A stretch of 9,019 bases of DNA from an uncultured Eubacteriales bacterium (GTDB taxonomy: Bacteria > Bacillota > Clostridia > Oscillospirales > CAG-272): positions 1 through 9,019 of the forward strand of contig CATLAS010000018.1 in the NCBI GenBank assembly GCA_949878535.1, given 5' to 3'. The notes under the pieces are model-generated. The model was given only the letters and a program-made list of their open reading frames with translations, was not told where the DNA came from and did no database searches. Below, in pieces: positions 1 through 5,786 of the stretch. Position numbers and translations under genes: made by a program. How positions within the stretch are numbered: position 1 is the stretch's first letter; every line of letters begins with the position of its first letter.

Positions 1-97
1 GTCTAAGCATACTGCCGATTTAACAATCCTGCAAAATAATAGTATTACAATCCCTCACCCGCTGCGCGGGAGCTCCCTTTACACAAGGGAGCCTTTT
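1..97 (+). repeat. Partial composite palindromic repeat (spacer plus A unit)
   Basis: Right half of the interspersed element described at 431-581, cut by the window start. Positions 1-46 match the conserved centre (core CCTGCAAAATAATAGTAT, 28-45). Positions 47-97 are an A unit: ACAATCCCTC, then a small stem CCCGC/GCGGG (58-70), then a hairpin GCTCCCTT/AAGGGAGC (72-92) followed by TTTT. The A unit is identical over 51 nt to 531-581. The missing left half would lie upstream of the window. Confidence 0.8.
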
Positions 98-145
98 ATA
101 ATTTTTGCTTAAGCCTCCTATATGAGGATCTACACCCAAACCTAA

Positions 146-299
146 GCCTCCTTTGTGTAAAAGGAGGTGGCACAGCTTTAGCTGTGACGGAGGAATTGTG
201 CTAACCAACCAGACCTTCGATGTATTGACCCTGCAAAATGATAGCAGAACAATCCCTCAGTCGCTATCGTGACAGCTCCCTTTGCTGAGGGAGCCTTTT
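146..299 (+). repeat. Composite palindromic repeat element, copy 1 (B unit - spacer - A unit)
   Basis: About 154 bp. The B unit (146-199) has a hairpin CCTCCTTT/AAAGGAGG, a perfect second stem CACAGCT-TT-AGCTGTG (171-186), and ends GGAGGAATTGT. A 49-nt spacer (200-248) contains CCTGCAAAATGATAG. The A unit (249-299) begins ACAATCCCTC, has a short stem GTCGC/GTGAC (260-273, one G-T pair) and a closing GCTCCCTTT/GGGAGCC hairpin. The outer ends (GCCTCC and GGGAGCC) and the inner ends (GGAATTGT and ACAATCC) are each inverted repeats of one another. No open reading frame here looks genuine. It resembles a MITE-like or structured intergenic repeat; the mechanism of spread cannot be seen. Confidence 0.85.
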
Positions 300-376
300 A
301 TAATGTAGGTATTACGCCATCTCCTTTGGAACTGCGCAGCAGATCCTCACATGGGGTCTTACAACCAAACGAAAAA

Positions 377-412
377 GCCTCCTTTGTACAAAGGAACGTG
401 GCATGCGAAAGG
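377..412 (+). repeat. Degenerate B-type repeat unit
   Basis: GCCTCCTTTGTACAAAGGAAC matches the first hairpin of the B unit, but the second stem and the terminal GGAGGGATTGT are eroded. Nearby traces at 332-356 (GCGCAGCAGATCCTCAC) and 111-128 (CCTCCTATATGAGG) also look like decayed repeat fragments. This suggests older insertions beneath the better-kept copies. Confidence 0.55.
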
Positions 413-430
413 TTCTTTCCAACCTCATAT

Positions 431-581
431 GCCTCCCTTGTGCAAAGGGAGGTGGGTTTTGCGCAGCAAAACTCGGAGGGATTGTTTGCATAAACTTCCG
501 GTTTGTTGATTATCTAAAATGATCGTATAGACAATCCCTCACCCGCTGCGCGGGAGCTCCCTTTACACAAGGGAGCCTTTT
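431..581 (+). repeat. Composite palindromic repeat element, copy 2 (best preserved)
   Basis: About 151 bp with every part intact. The B unit (431-485) has hairpin GCCTCCCTT/AAGGGAGG, then a perfect 7-bp stem GTTTTGC-GCA-GCAAAAC (456-472), then CGGAGGGATTGT. The 45-nt spacer (486-530) contains TATCTAAAATGATCGTATAG. The A unit (531-581) begins ACAATCCCTCACC, has stem CCCGC-TGC-GCGGG (542-554), then GCTCCCTT/AAGGGAGC and a T run. Outer termini GCCTCCCTTGTG and CACAAGGGAGCC form an imperfect 12-bp inverted repeat; GGAGGGATTGT and ACAATCCCTC form an inner one. Read on the minus strand, it is the first intact copy downstream of the hemW terminator. Confidence 0.88.
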
Positions 582-585
582 TATT

Positions 586-790
586 TTTTGTGTTACGCGG
601 GAGCCCCCTTTACCGGGGGAGCCGTTTGATGTTTGAAGTTGTGCTGGAACTCCTTTTGCACATGGGAGCCGTTTGCTTTACTTATGCTCCGCGACAGCTC
701 CCTATGGAGCCACGTAGTGGATCCCCACAAAGGAATCCTTTTCCTTTATTTTAGTGTTTCGCCAACAACTCCATTTGCTGGGAGCTTTAT
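586..790. repeat. Cluster of truncated repeat remnants
   Basis: At least four short degenerate pieces related to the A-unit hairpin lie here: GCGGGAGCCCCCTTTACCGG onward (597-623), GGAACTCCTTTTGCACATGG with following GAGCC (645-669), GCGACAGCTCCCTATGGAGCC (691-711) and AACTCCATTTGCTGGGAGC (767-785). Each keeps a short stem flanking an A/T/C-rich loop but lacks the ACAATCCCTC end. No gene is credible in this stretch, which lies between the intact repeats and the hemW terminator. Confidence 0.6.
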
Positions 791-794
791 CAGT

Positions 795-818
795 AAAAAA
801 GAGGCCCCCCTCTTTTTT
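795..818 (-). terminator. Intrinsic terminator of hemW
   Basis: On the minus strand, 3 nt past the hemW stop codon, lies an A-rich/GAGG...CCTC/T-rich hairpin: plus-strand arms AAAAAAGAGG (795-804) and CCTCTTTTTT (809-818) with a 4-nt loop. The A and T tracts make it symmetrical, so it could also stop transcription entering from the left. Only the four central pairs are GC-rich, so the T run probably matters most. Confidence 0.8.
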
Positions 819-821
819 TTA

Positions 822-2024
822 TCAAAACTGATTCGCCGGCGATACTGCATTCAAATCTGCAAAGGTCAGTATATCCGACAAAATATAATTAGACACAAAC
901 ATGCCCGCATGGGTCAGCGCAATATTGTCACCCCGCCGCACCATATACCCTTTTTTTAAATAAAATGGCAGCTTAGATCCGTACAGCTCCAGAAAATCAC
1001 TACCAAATGTACGCTGGAATTCCCCAAGAGGCAGTCCTTCTGCAAGCCGGAATTTCAACATAATATATTCGCCCATGCGCGCCTTGCCTTTGATTTCTTC
1101 CGAAGACGCAGTGATGCCAATGTCACTCTCAATATGTTCAATCCCCTTGATATATGCCTGAATATTTGGCACAAAGGAAAACCGGTTCCCGTTGAAATAA
1201 GAATGTGCCCCGGTACCAAGCCCCAAATATTCTTCGCAATTCCAATATTTCAAATTATGCTTGCACATTTTCCCCGGTTGGGCAAAATTGCTGATCTCAT
1301 ACTGCTTGTATCCCCGCTTCTCCAAAAGCGCACAAGCAGCCTCATACATCTCAAATTCCGTATCCTCATCCGGCAGCACCAACTGACGCCTGTTCTGATA
1401 AAACGGCGTGCCGGGTTCGATTTTCAAATTATACAGCGATACATGCTCCGGGCGAAGCCGGGTTACATAGTCCACCGATCGCAGCAAACTTTCGGTCGTC
1501 TGCCGGGGAATGCCAAACATAAGATCCACACTGATATTCTGAATTTTTGCCCTGCGTGCGTCCCGGTAGCACTGTTCAAAATCTGCCCGACTGTGGATTC
1601 TGGACAGCGCTTTCAATTCTCCCGCATCTGCAGACTGCAGTCCGATGCTGATTCGGTTGATCCCAGCCCTGCGCATACGAACAAAGGTTTTATAAGAAGC
1701 AGTGGCAGGGTTTACTTCCACGGTAAATTCTGCATTTTTCGCAAGATGAAAAGTGCGCCGCACCCCGCGGATAATCCGCAGAAGCTGCTCCTCAGGAAGT
1801 GCCGTGGGCGTTCCGCCACCGATATACACACTGTCCGGCAAACGCTCCGCCACAGCGCTTTTATAGTATTCCATATGAGAAAGAAGCGCATTTACATACC
1901 GCTCGCAAACCGTTTCATCCCCCGGAACAAAGGAATAAAAATCGCAGTACGCGCACTTGCTCCGGCAAAAGGGAACATGTATATATATACCAAGCTTTCC
2001 GCCGACATTCTGACTGATAGGCAT
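822..2024 (-). CDS. hemW: HemW-type radical SAM protein (heme chaperone, HemN-like)
   Basis: Radical SAM protein of the HemN/HemW family, 400 aa. HemW binds heme and is thought to deliver it to acceptor proteins; older annotation calls it oxygen-independent coproporphyrinogen III oxidase. Seen here: the 4Fe-4S motif C20-x3-C24-x2-C27 in the context HVPFCRSKCAYCDF, without the fourth Cys typical of true HemN; the GGGTP motif (69-73); EVNP (about 103-106); and HNLKYW (256-261), which matches the HNxxYW heme-binding motif of HemW. Together these favour HemW over coproporphyrinogen dehydrogenase. An in-frame ATG at 2120 is possible, but ATG 2024 has a good AAAGGAG about 9 nt upstream and matches the family N-terminus, and the predicted -10 lies inside the longer version. 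Transcribed alone, leftward, with a terminator just after the stop. Confidence 0.93.
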   Translation of the reverse strand: MPISQNVGGKLGIYIHVPFCRSKCAYCDFYSFVPGDETVCERYVNALLSHMEYYKSAVAERLPDSVYIGGGTPTALPEEQLLRIIRGVRRTFHLAKNAEFTVEVNPATASYKTFVRMRRAGINRISIGLQSADAGELKALSRIHSRADFEQCYRDARRAKIQNISVDLMFGIPRQTTESLLRSVDYVTRLRPEHVSLYNLKIEPGTPFYQNRRQLVLPDEDTEFEMYEAACALLEKRGYKQYEISNFAQPGKMCKHNLKYWNCEEYLGLGTGAHSYFNGNRFSFVPNIQAYIKGIEHIESDIGITASSEEIKGKARMGEYIMLKFRLAEGLPLGEFQRTFGSDFLELYGSKLPFYLKKGYMVRRGDNIALTHAGMFVSNYILSDILTFADLNAVSPANQF

Positions 2025-2075
2025 AGGCGATTTCTCCTTTCCGCTGACCTGAATGAAACGATTCCTATACAGCAT

Positions 2076-2104
2076 ATAATACCACAAATCCCGAACGCAT
2101 GCAA
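2076..2104 (-). promoter_or_regulatory. Probable sigma70-type promoter of hemW
   Basis: On the minus strand, TTGCAT (2099-2104) is followed after exactly 17 nt by TATTAT (2076-2081). This predicts transcription starting near 2069 and a leader of about 45 nt before the ATG at 2024. It was called by eye from consensus similarity and spacing. Confidence 0.6.
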
Positions 2105-2136
2105 GCCGTTTTCCTTTCAAATTCCCTCGAAAGTCT

Positions 2137-2187
2137 GAATTTACTGTGAATTTAGCGGGATTCTATTGAAATCAATGGGAATTTACT
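2137..2187 (+). promoter_or_regulatory. GAATTTA direct repeats and small palindrome in the divergent control region
   Basis: GAATTTACT occurs at 2137-2145 and exactly again at 2179-2187, with GAATTTAGC at 2148-2156 between them. Starts are 11 and 31 bp apart, close to whole helical turns, so the copies would lie on one DNA face. The last copy sits in the spacer of the metY promoter. ATTGAAATCAAT (2165-2176), a perfect inverted repeat, overlaps its -35. This could be an operator for an unknown regulator; AT-rich chance similarity is possible. Confidence 0.35.
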
Positions 2188-2194
2188 ATATACT
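2166..2194 (+). promoter_or_regulatory. Probable sigma70-type promoter of the metY-metA operon
   Basis: TTGAAA (2166-2171), a 17-nt spacer and TATACT (2189-2194) match the consensus well and predict a start near 2201, giving a leader of about 50 nt before metY. No other convincing promoter or terminator was seen between here and 8739, which supports a single long transcript. Confidence 0.7.
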
Positions 2195-2252
2195 ATATTG
2201 TGTATTTTATTATAAAATTATAAATCCAAAAAAACGGGACTGGAGACTGTAT

Positions 2253-3530
2253 ATGAAAGACTTTCACGTAGAAACAAAATGCATTCAGGAGGGCTGGAAA
2301 CCGGAAAACGGAGAAGCCCGTGTGCTCCCGATCTATCAGAGCACCACATATAAATACGACAGCGGCGAGCATTTGGGAAAGCTCTTCGATCTGAGCGCGC
2401 CCGGACATATGTATACCAGAATTTCCAATCCCACCGTTTCCTGTGTGGAGGAAAAAATTGCCGCATTGGAAGGCGGCGTTGGCGCAATGTGCACTTCCTC
2501 GGGACAGGCGGCGTCTCTTCTTGCCATTCTGAATATTGCCAGCGCAGGTGAGAATTTTATATCCTGCTCCACAATCTACGGCGGCACTGTAAATCTGTTT
2601 GCCGTAACCATGAAGCGCATGGGCATTGAAGTACGCTTTGCTACTCCAGATATGACAGACGAGGAAATTCACGCCCTGTTTGACGATAAAACCCGCCTGG
2701 TATTCGGTGAGACCATTGCAAATCCCGCACTGGAAGTTCTGGATATCGAACGGTTCGCAGGAATCGCCCACGCGCATAACGTCCCTCTCGTTGTTGACAA
2801 CACCTTCGCAACACCGATTCTTTGCCGTCCTTTTACATTCGGCGCGGATATTGTAATTCATTCTACCACAAAATATATGGACGGACATGCGTCCGTTGTC
2901 GGCGGCGTAATCGTAGACAGCGGAAAATTTGACTGGGAAGCATCCGGAAAATATCCGGAACTGACCACACCGGACGAAAGCTATCATGGCGTGGTATATA
3001 CCCGAGATTTCGGAAACGCCGCATATATTACCAAAGCGCGGGTGCAGCTCATGCGAGATCTGGGCACATCTCCTCAGCCTCTTGCCATGTATATCTTGAA
3101 TCTGGGGTTGGAAACCCTTGCACTCCGTATGGAACGCCATTATGAAAACGGTCTTGCTGTGGCAAAATATCTTGCAGACCATGACAAAATTACTTGGGTA
3201 AAGAATCCCGCGCTTCCTGACTCCGATCAGCATGAAAAATGTGTGAAATACCTGGACGGAAAATCCTGTGGCGTAGTATCCTTCGGCGTAAAGGGTGGAC
3301 GGGACGCTGCTATGCAGTTTATGAATCATCTGCAGCTTGCTCAGATTGTGGTTCATGTTGCAGATGCGCGCACCAGCGTGCTCCATCCCGCTTCCACCAC
3401 ACATCGACAGCTTACCGATCAGCAGCTTGTGGACGCAGGCATCGGCGCGGATCTGATCCGTATGTCTGTAGGTATTGAAAATATCGAGGACATTCTTGCC
3501 GATATCGAAAACGCTCTGTCCGCAGTATAA
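2253..3530 (+). CDS. metY: O-acetylhomoserine sulfhydrylase (O-acetylhomoserine aminocarboxypropyltransferase), PLP enzyme
   Basis: Cytoplasmic PLP-dependent Cys/Met metabolism enzyme, 425 aa, the usual length for MetY. It joins O-acetylhomoserine and sulfide to make homocysteine. Seen: YTRISNPT near residue 53, the cofactor-stacking region CTSSGQAA, D182 in VVDNTFATP (contacts the PLP ring nitrogen in this family), the Schiff-base lysine K207 in HSTTKYMDGH, and the C-terminal HPASTTHRQL with RMSVGIENIEDI. The long insert DESYHGVVYTRDFG and overall length favour sulfhydrylase over cystathionine gamma-synthase or beta-lyase. ATG 2253 has GGAG 7 nt upstream; the longer in-frame ATG at 2166 falls inside the promoter and adds an unfamiliar tail. 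metA follows after 24 nt and supplies the substrate, if it is the acetyl type as predicted. Confidence 0.94.
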   Translation: MKDFHVETKCIQEGWKPENGEARVLPIYQSTTYKYDSGEHLGKLFDLSAPGHMYTRISNPTVSCVEEKIAALEGGVGAMCTSSGQAASLLAILNIASAGENFISCSTIYGGTVNLFAVTMKRMGIEVRFATPDMTDEEIHALFDDKTRLVFGETIANPALEVLDIERFAGIAHAHNVPLVVDNTFATPILCRPFTFGADIVIHSTTKYMDGHASVVGGVIVDSGKFDWEASGKYPELTTPDESYHGVVYTRDFGNAAYITKARVQLMRDLGTSPQPLAMYILNLGLETLALRMERHYENGLAVAKYLADHDKITWVKNPALPDSDQHEKCVKYLDGKSCGVVSFGVKGGRDAAMQFMNHLQLAQIVVHVADARTSVLHPASTTHRQLTDQQLVDAGIGADLIRMSVGIENIEDILADIENALSAV

Positions 3531-3554
3531 AAACAAAAAACGGAGGACAAACCG

Positions 3555-4478
3555 TTGCCAATCAAAATACCAAACGCTTTGCCCGCAACGGAAACTCTGC
3601 AAAGCGAAAATATATTTGTTATTACGGAAACTCGTGCCATCACACAGGATATTCGTCCCTTAAAAATTGCAATCCTGAATCTGATGCCCACAAAAATCAC
3701 CACAGAAACCCAGCTGGCACGACTGCTGGGCAATACGCCTCTGCAAGTGGAAGTGGTTCTGCTTCACACAGCAACCCATAAGGCCCGCAATACTTCTACC
3801 GAACACATGCTGTCTTTTTACCGCACCTATGAAGATGTTATGGACTACAAATTCGACGGCATGATTATTACAGGCGCGCCTGTGGAAAAAATGGATTTTG
3901 AGGATGTTGCATACTGGGACGAACTGTGCCGGATCATGGAATGGTCAAAAACTCATGTGACCAGTACCCTGCATATATGCTGGGGAACACAGGCAGGGCT
4001 GTACTACCATTATGGCATAAAGAAGCATCTTCTGCCGGAAAAGCTTTCCGGCATTTTCCCCCATAAAAGAGATCGGAAAACTTCGATTCTTCTGCGAGGC
4101 TTTGACGATAGTTTTATGGCTCCCCATTCCCGCCATACTGCCATACACCGGCAGGATGTGGAAGCCGTACCGGAACTGAAAATCCTCGCATCCGGAGAGG
4201 AGGACCGGGTGGGTGTGTTCGCAATATCCAACCAGGGTGGCAGCCAGATTTTCATAACTGGGCATCCTGAATATGACGGGAATACTTTAAAAGGCGAATA
4301 TCTGCGGGACAAAGCCGCAGGACTGCATCCCCATGTACCGGAAAACTACTTCCCCGGCGATGACGACACAAAAGAACCAATCGTCACCTGGCGCAGCCAT
4401 GCAAACTTACTCTATTCAAACTGGCTGAACTATTTCGTTTACCAAGCTACCCCATATGACATTGAACAAATCGGCTGA
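3555..4478 (+). CDS. metA: Homoserine O-acyltransferase, predicted O-acetyltransferase
   Basis: MetA-family enzyme, 307 aa, first committed step of methionine synthesis. The start is TTG at 3555, with GGAGG 8 nt upstream; the resulting N-terminus ([11 protein letters not shown]) is the family signature. Catalytic Cys142 is in HICWGTQA, and His237/Glu239 in ITGHPEYDG complete the expected active site; Lys47 is in LNLMPTK. Residue 111, in GAPVEKM, is Glu. In characterised MetA proteins Glu111 goes with acetyl-CoA use (Bacillus cereus) and Gly111 with succinyl-CoA use (E. coli), so this one is predicted to make O-acetylhomoserine despite the usual family label of succinyltransferase. The preceding gene consumes O-acetylhomoserine, which agrees. 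The next gene begins 19 nt after the stop. Confidence 0.94.
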   Translation: MPIKIPNALPATETLQSENIFVITETRAITQDIRPLKIAILNLMPTKITTETQLARLLGNTPLQVEVVLLHTATHKARNTSTEHMLSFYRTYEDVMDYKFDGMIITGAPVEKMDFEDVAYWDELCRIMEWSKTHVTSTLHICWGTQAGLYYHYGIKKHLLPEKLSGIFPHKRDRKTSILLRGFDDSFMAPHSRHTAIHRQDVEAVPELKILASGEEDRVGVFAISNQGGSQIFITGHPEYDGNTLKGEYLRDKAAGLHPHVPENYFPGDDDTKEPIVTWRSHANLLYSNWLNYFVYQATPYDIEQIG

Positions 4479-4497
4479 TAAAAAAGGAGACTGGCAA

Positions 4498-4758
4498 ATG
4501 GCAGACCAACCGCACGCAAAAACACAAACCTTTTCCCTGCATGATGAGCGGGACAGAACCATTCGGGATATTCTTACCGCAGTGTATCAGGCGCTTCAGG
4601 AAAAAGGATACGATCCCATAAACCAAATGGTAGGATATATTTTATCGGAAGATCCTACCTATATCACCAACCACAAAAATGCACGGGCGCTGATCTGCCG
4701 GATTGATCGGGACGAATTGATGGGCGCGCTCGTAAAATATTATCTGGGGCTGAACTGA
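4498..4758 (+). CDS. ireB: IreB family regulatory phosphoprotein (UPF0297/DUF965)
   Basis: Small soluble protein of 86 aa, full length for the family. The diagnostic stretch [19 protein letters not shown] (residues 35-53) and the following [10 protein letters not shown] are well conserved. In Enterococcus faecalis IreB is phosphorylated on N-terminal threonines by the PASTA kinase IreK and acts negatively on cephalosporin resistance. Here Thr9 and Thr11 (AKTQTF) could be equivalent sites; that is inferred. ATG 4498 has AGGAG 8 nt upstream; the earlier in-frame ATG (4456) would overlap the end of metA and lacks conservation. In many Firmicutes this gene sits by alaS and the Holliday-junction resolvase homologue ruvX/yqgF; neither is near it here, and it lies between metA and ribF. 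Confidence 0.92.
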   Translation: MADQPHAKTQTFSLHDERDRTIRDILTAVYQALQEKGYDPINQMVGYILSEDPTYITNHKNARALICRIDRDELMGALVKYYLGLN

Positions 4759-4793
4759 TCCCCTAAGAAATGATCCGACAGGAGGAACAGTGC

Positions 4794-5744
4794 GTGATCA
4801 TTTATAAACTATCCACAGATCCGGCGACAGGCACGCCTGCATATGAAAGGACAGATGTTCTGCCCCCTGGCGCTGCTGTAGCGCTGGGAAATTTTGATGG
4901 AGTGCACAGAGGACATCAGAGACTGTTTTCCCGCGCAAAAGATGCCGGTTGTTCAATCAGCGCCGCATGGTCCTTTACCAGCTTGGCAAAAGTGGTAAAT
5001 CCGGTGCCCGCTCTTACAGACATCCAGTCCAAATTGCGGCTGTTTGCAGCCTGCGGCTTGGATTATGCCATTCTGGAAGATTTCGAAACCATCCGCTCTA
5101 TGACACCTGCTGTATTTGCAACAGAATATTTGCCCAATCAAATCCGTGCAGGGAGCGTTGTCTGCGGGTTCAATTTTCGGTTTGGCAAAGGCGGCACAGG
5201 GGATGCAGACGCACTGCGCAAATATCTTGCCGGAGTAAATATTCCGGTTATTGTGGAGAATCCGGTTCTGTGGCAGAACAGAATCGTTTCATCCAGCGCG
5301 ATCCGCAGCTGTATTTTAGACGGAAATATGGAATCTGCCTCGGAACTGCTGGGGCATCCCTTCTCCATTTGTTTTCCCGTGGTACGGGGTAAGCAGCTGG
5401 GCAGAACCATCGGAATTCCCACCATCAATCAAAGCTTTCCCAAAGGGCATATCATTCCGCGGGGCGGAATCTATGCCTGCACCTGCAATGTAGGCGGTGA
5501 CATTTTCCTCGGCGTAGCCAATATCGGCGTGCGTCCCACAGTCACAGACGGAAATGTTCCGGTAAACTGTGAGACGCACATTATCGACTACAATGGGCTT
5601 TTATACGGAAAGGAAATTCAGGTGGAATTCTATCACCGACTGCGGGATGAAATTCGATTTGAAAATGTGCAGCAGCTGAAAAATCAGGTGCAGCAGGATA
5701 TACAAAAAACAATCGCTTATTTTGAAGCTACTTACGGCGGCTGA
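4794..5744 (+). CDS. ribF: Bifunctional riboflavin kinase / FAD synthetase
   Basis: Two-domain enzyme of 316 aa that phosphorylates riboflavin to FMN and adenylylates FMN to FAD. The N-terminal nucleotidyltransferase domain shows ALGNFDGVHRGH (30-41, with the HxGH motif), GFNFRFGKGGTGD (125-137) and SSSAIR (166-171). The C-terminal kinase domain shows GRTIGIPTIN (203-212, corresponding to the usual GxxxGxPTAN), RGGIYAC, GVANIGVRPT and ETHIID, with E260 in the catalytic position, then LRDEIRFEN. The segment AAWSFTSLAKVV (58-69) stands where many relatives have a TFxPHP motif, so this loop is atypical. GTG 4794 is chosen because AGGAGG lies 8 nt upstream; an ATG at 4770 has no such site. An inverted repeat spans the stop codon. 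Confidence 0.93.
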   Translation: MIIYKLSTDPATGTPAYERTDVLPPGAAVALGNFDGVHRGHQRLFSRAKDAGCSISAAWSFTSLAKVVNPVPALTDIQSKLRLFAACGLDYAILEDFETIRSMTPAVFATEYLPNQIRAGSVVCGFNFRFGKGGTGDADALRKYLAGVNIPVIVENPVLWQNRIVSSSAIRSCILDGNMESASELLGHPFSICFPVVRGKQLGRTIGIPTINQSFPKGHIIPRGGIYACTCNVGGDIFLGVANIGVRPTVTDGNVPVNCETHIIDYNGLLYGKEIQVEFYHRLRDEIRFENVQQLKNQVQQDIQKTIAYFEATYGG

Positions 5745-5754
5745 CTGCCGCCGT
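5734..5754 (+). other. GC-rich hairpin across the ribF stop codon
   Basis: ACGGCGGC (5734-5741) pairs perfectly with GCCGCCGT (5747-5754) around TGACT, which contains most of the ribF stop codon. No T run follows, so it is not a standard intrinsic terminator. It could stabilise the upstream mRNA or modulate read-through into the next gene. Confidence 0.5.
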
Positions 5755-5786
5755 GCCTTGTATGGTAAGAAAGGGGATAGAATCGC

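Noticed and set aside
20..208. Minus-strand open frame of 62 codons in the left repeat region
   Set aside because: It lies across repeat units; its translation merely reflects the palindromic repeats (a similar peptide ending appears in the repeat at 8811-8856). No ribosome site or family resemblance.
269..493. Plus-strand open frame of 74 codons in the left repeat region
   Set aside because: Composed of repeat units and spacer; no ribosome binding site and no recognisable protein features.
1..590. Possible CRISPR array, given recurring repeats and spacers
   Set aside because: Repeats alternate in orientation, vary in length and sequence, and their intervening sequence is itself conserved. 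No cas genes are present.
633..959. Plus-strand open frame of 108 codons
   Set aside because: Starts in repeat remnants, crosses the terminator hairpin and ends antisense to hemW; composition does not look protein-like.
2025..2120. N-terminal extension of hemW to ATG 2120
   Set aside because: ATG 2024 has a strong ribosome site and the family N-terminus, and the likely -10 element lies inside the extension.
1134..2138. Long plus-strand open frame opposite hemW
   Set aside because: The opposite strand encodes a clearly recognisable HemW with all motifs; this frame has no family resemblance and no ribosome site.
2166..2252. N-terminal extension of metY to ATG 2166
   Set aside because: The extension overlaps the consensus promoter at 2166-2194, and ATG 2253 has a proper GGAG site.
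2193..3602. Long minus-strand open frame opposite metY
   Set aside because: It is antisense to an unmistakable MetY; its length results from codon composition, and its translation is rich in Cys and His without any motif.
5734..5754. Intrinsic terminator after ribF
   Set aside because: The stem is good but is followed by GCCTTGTATGG, not a T run, so termination is not supported.
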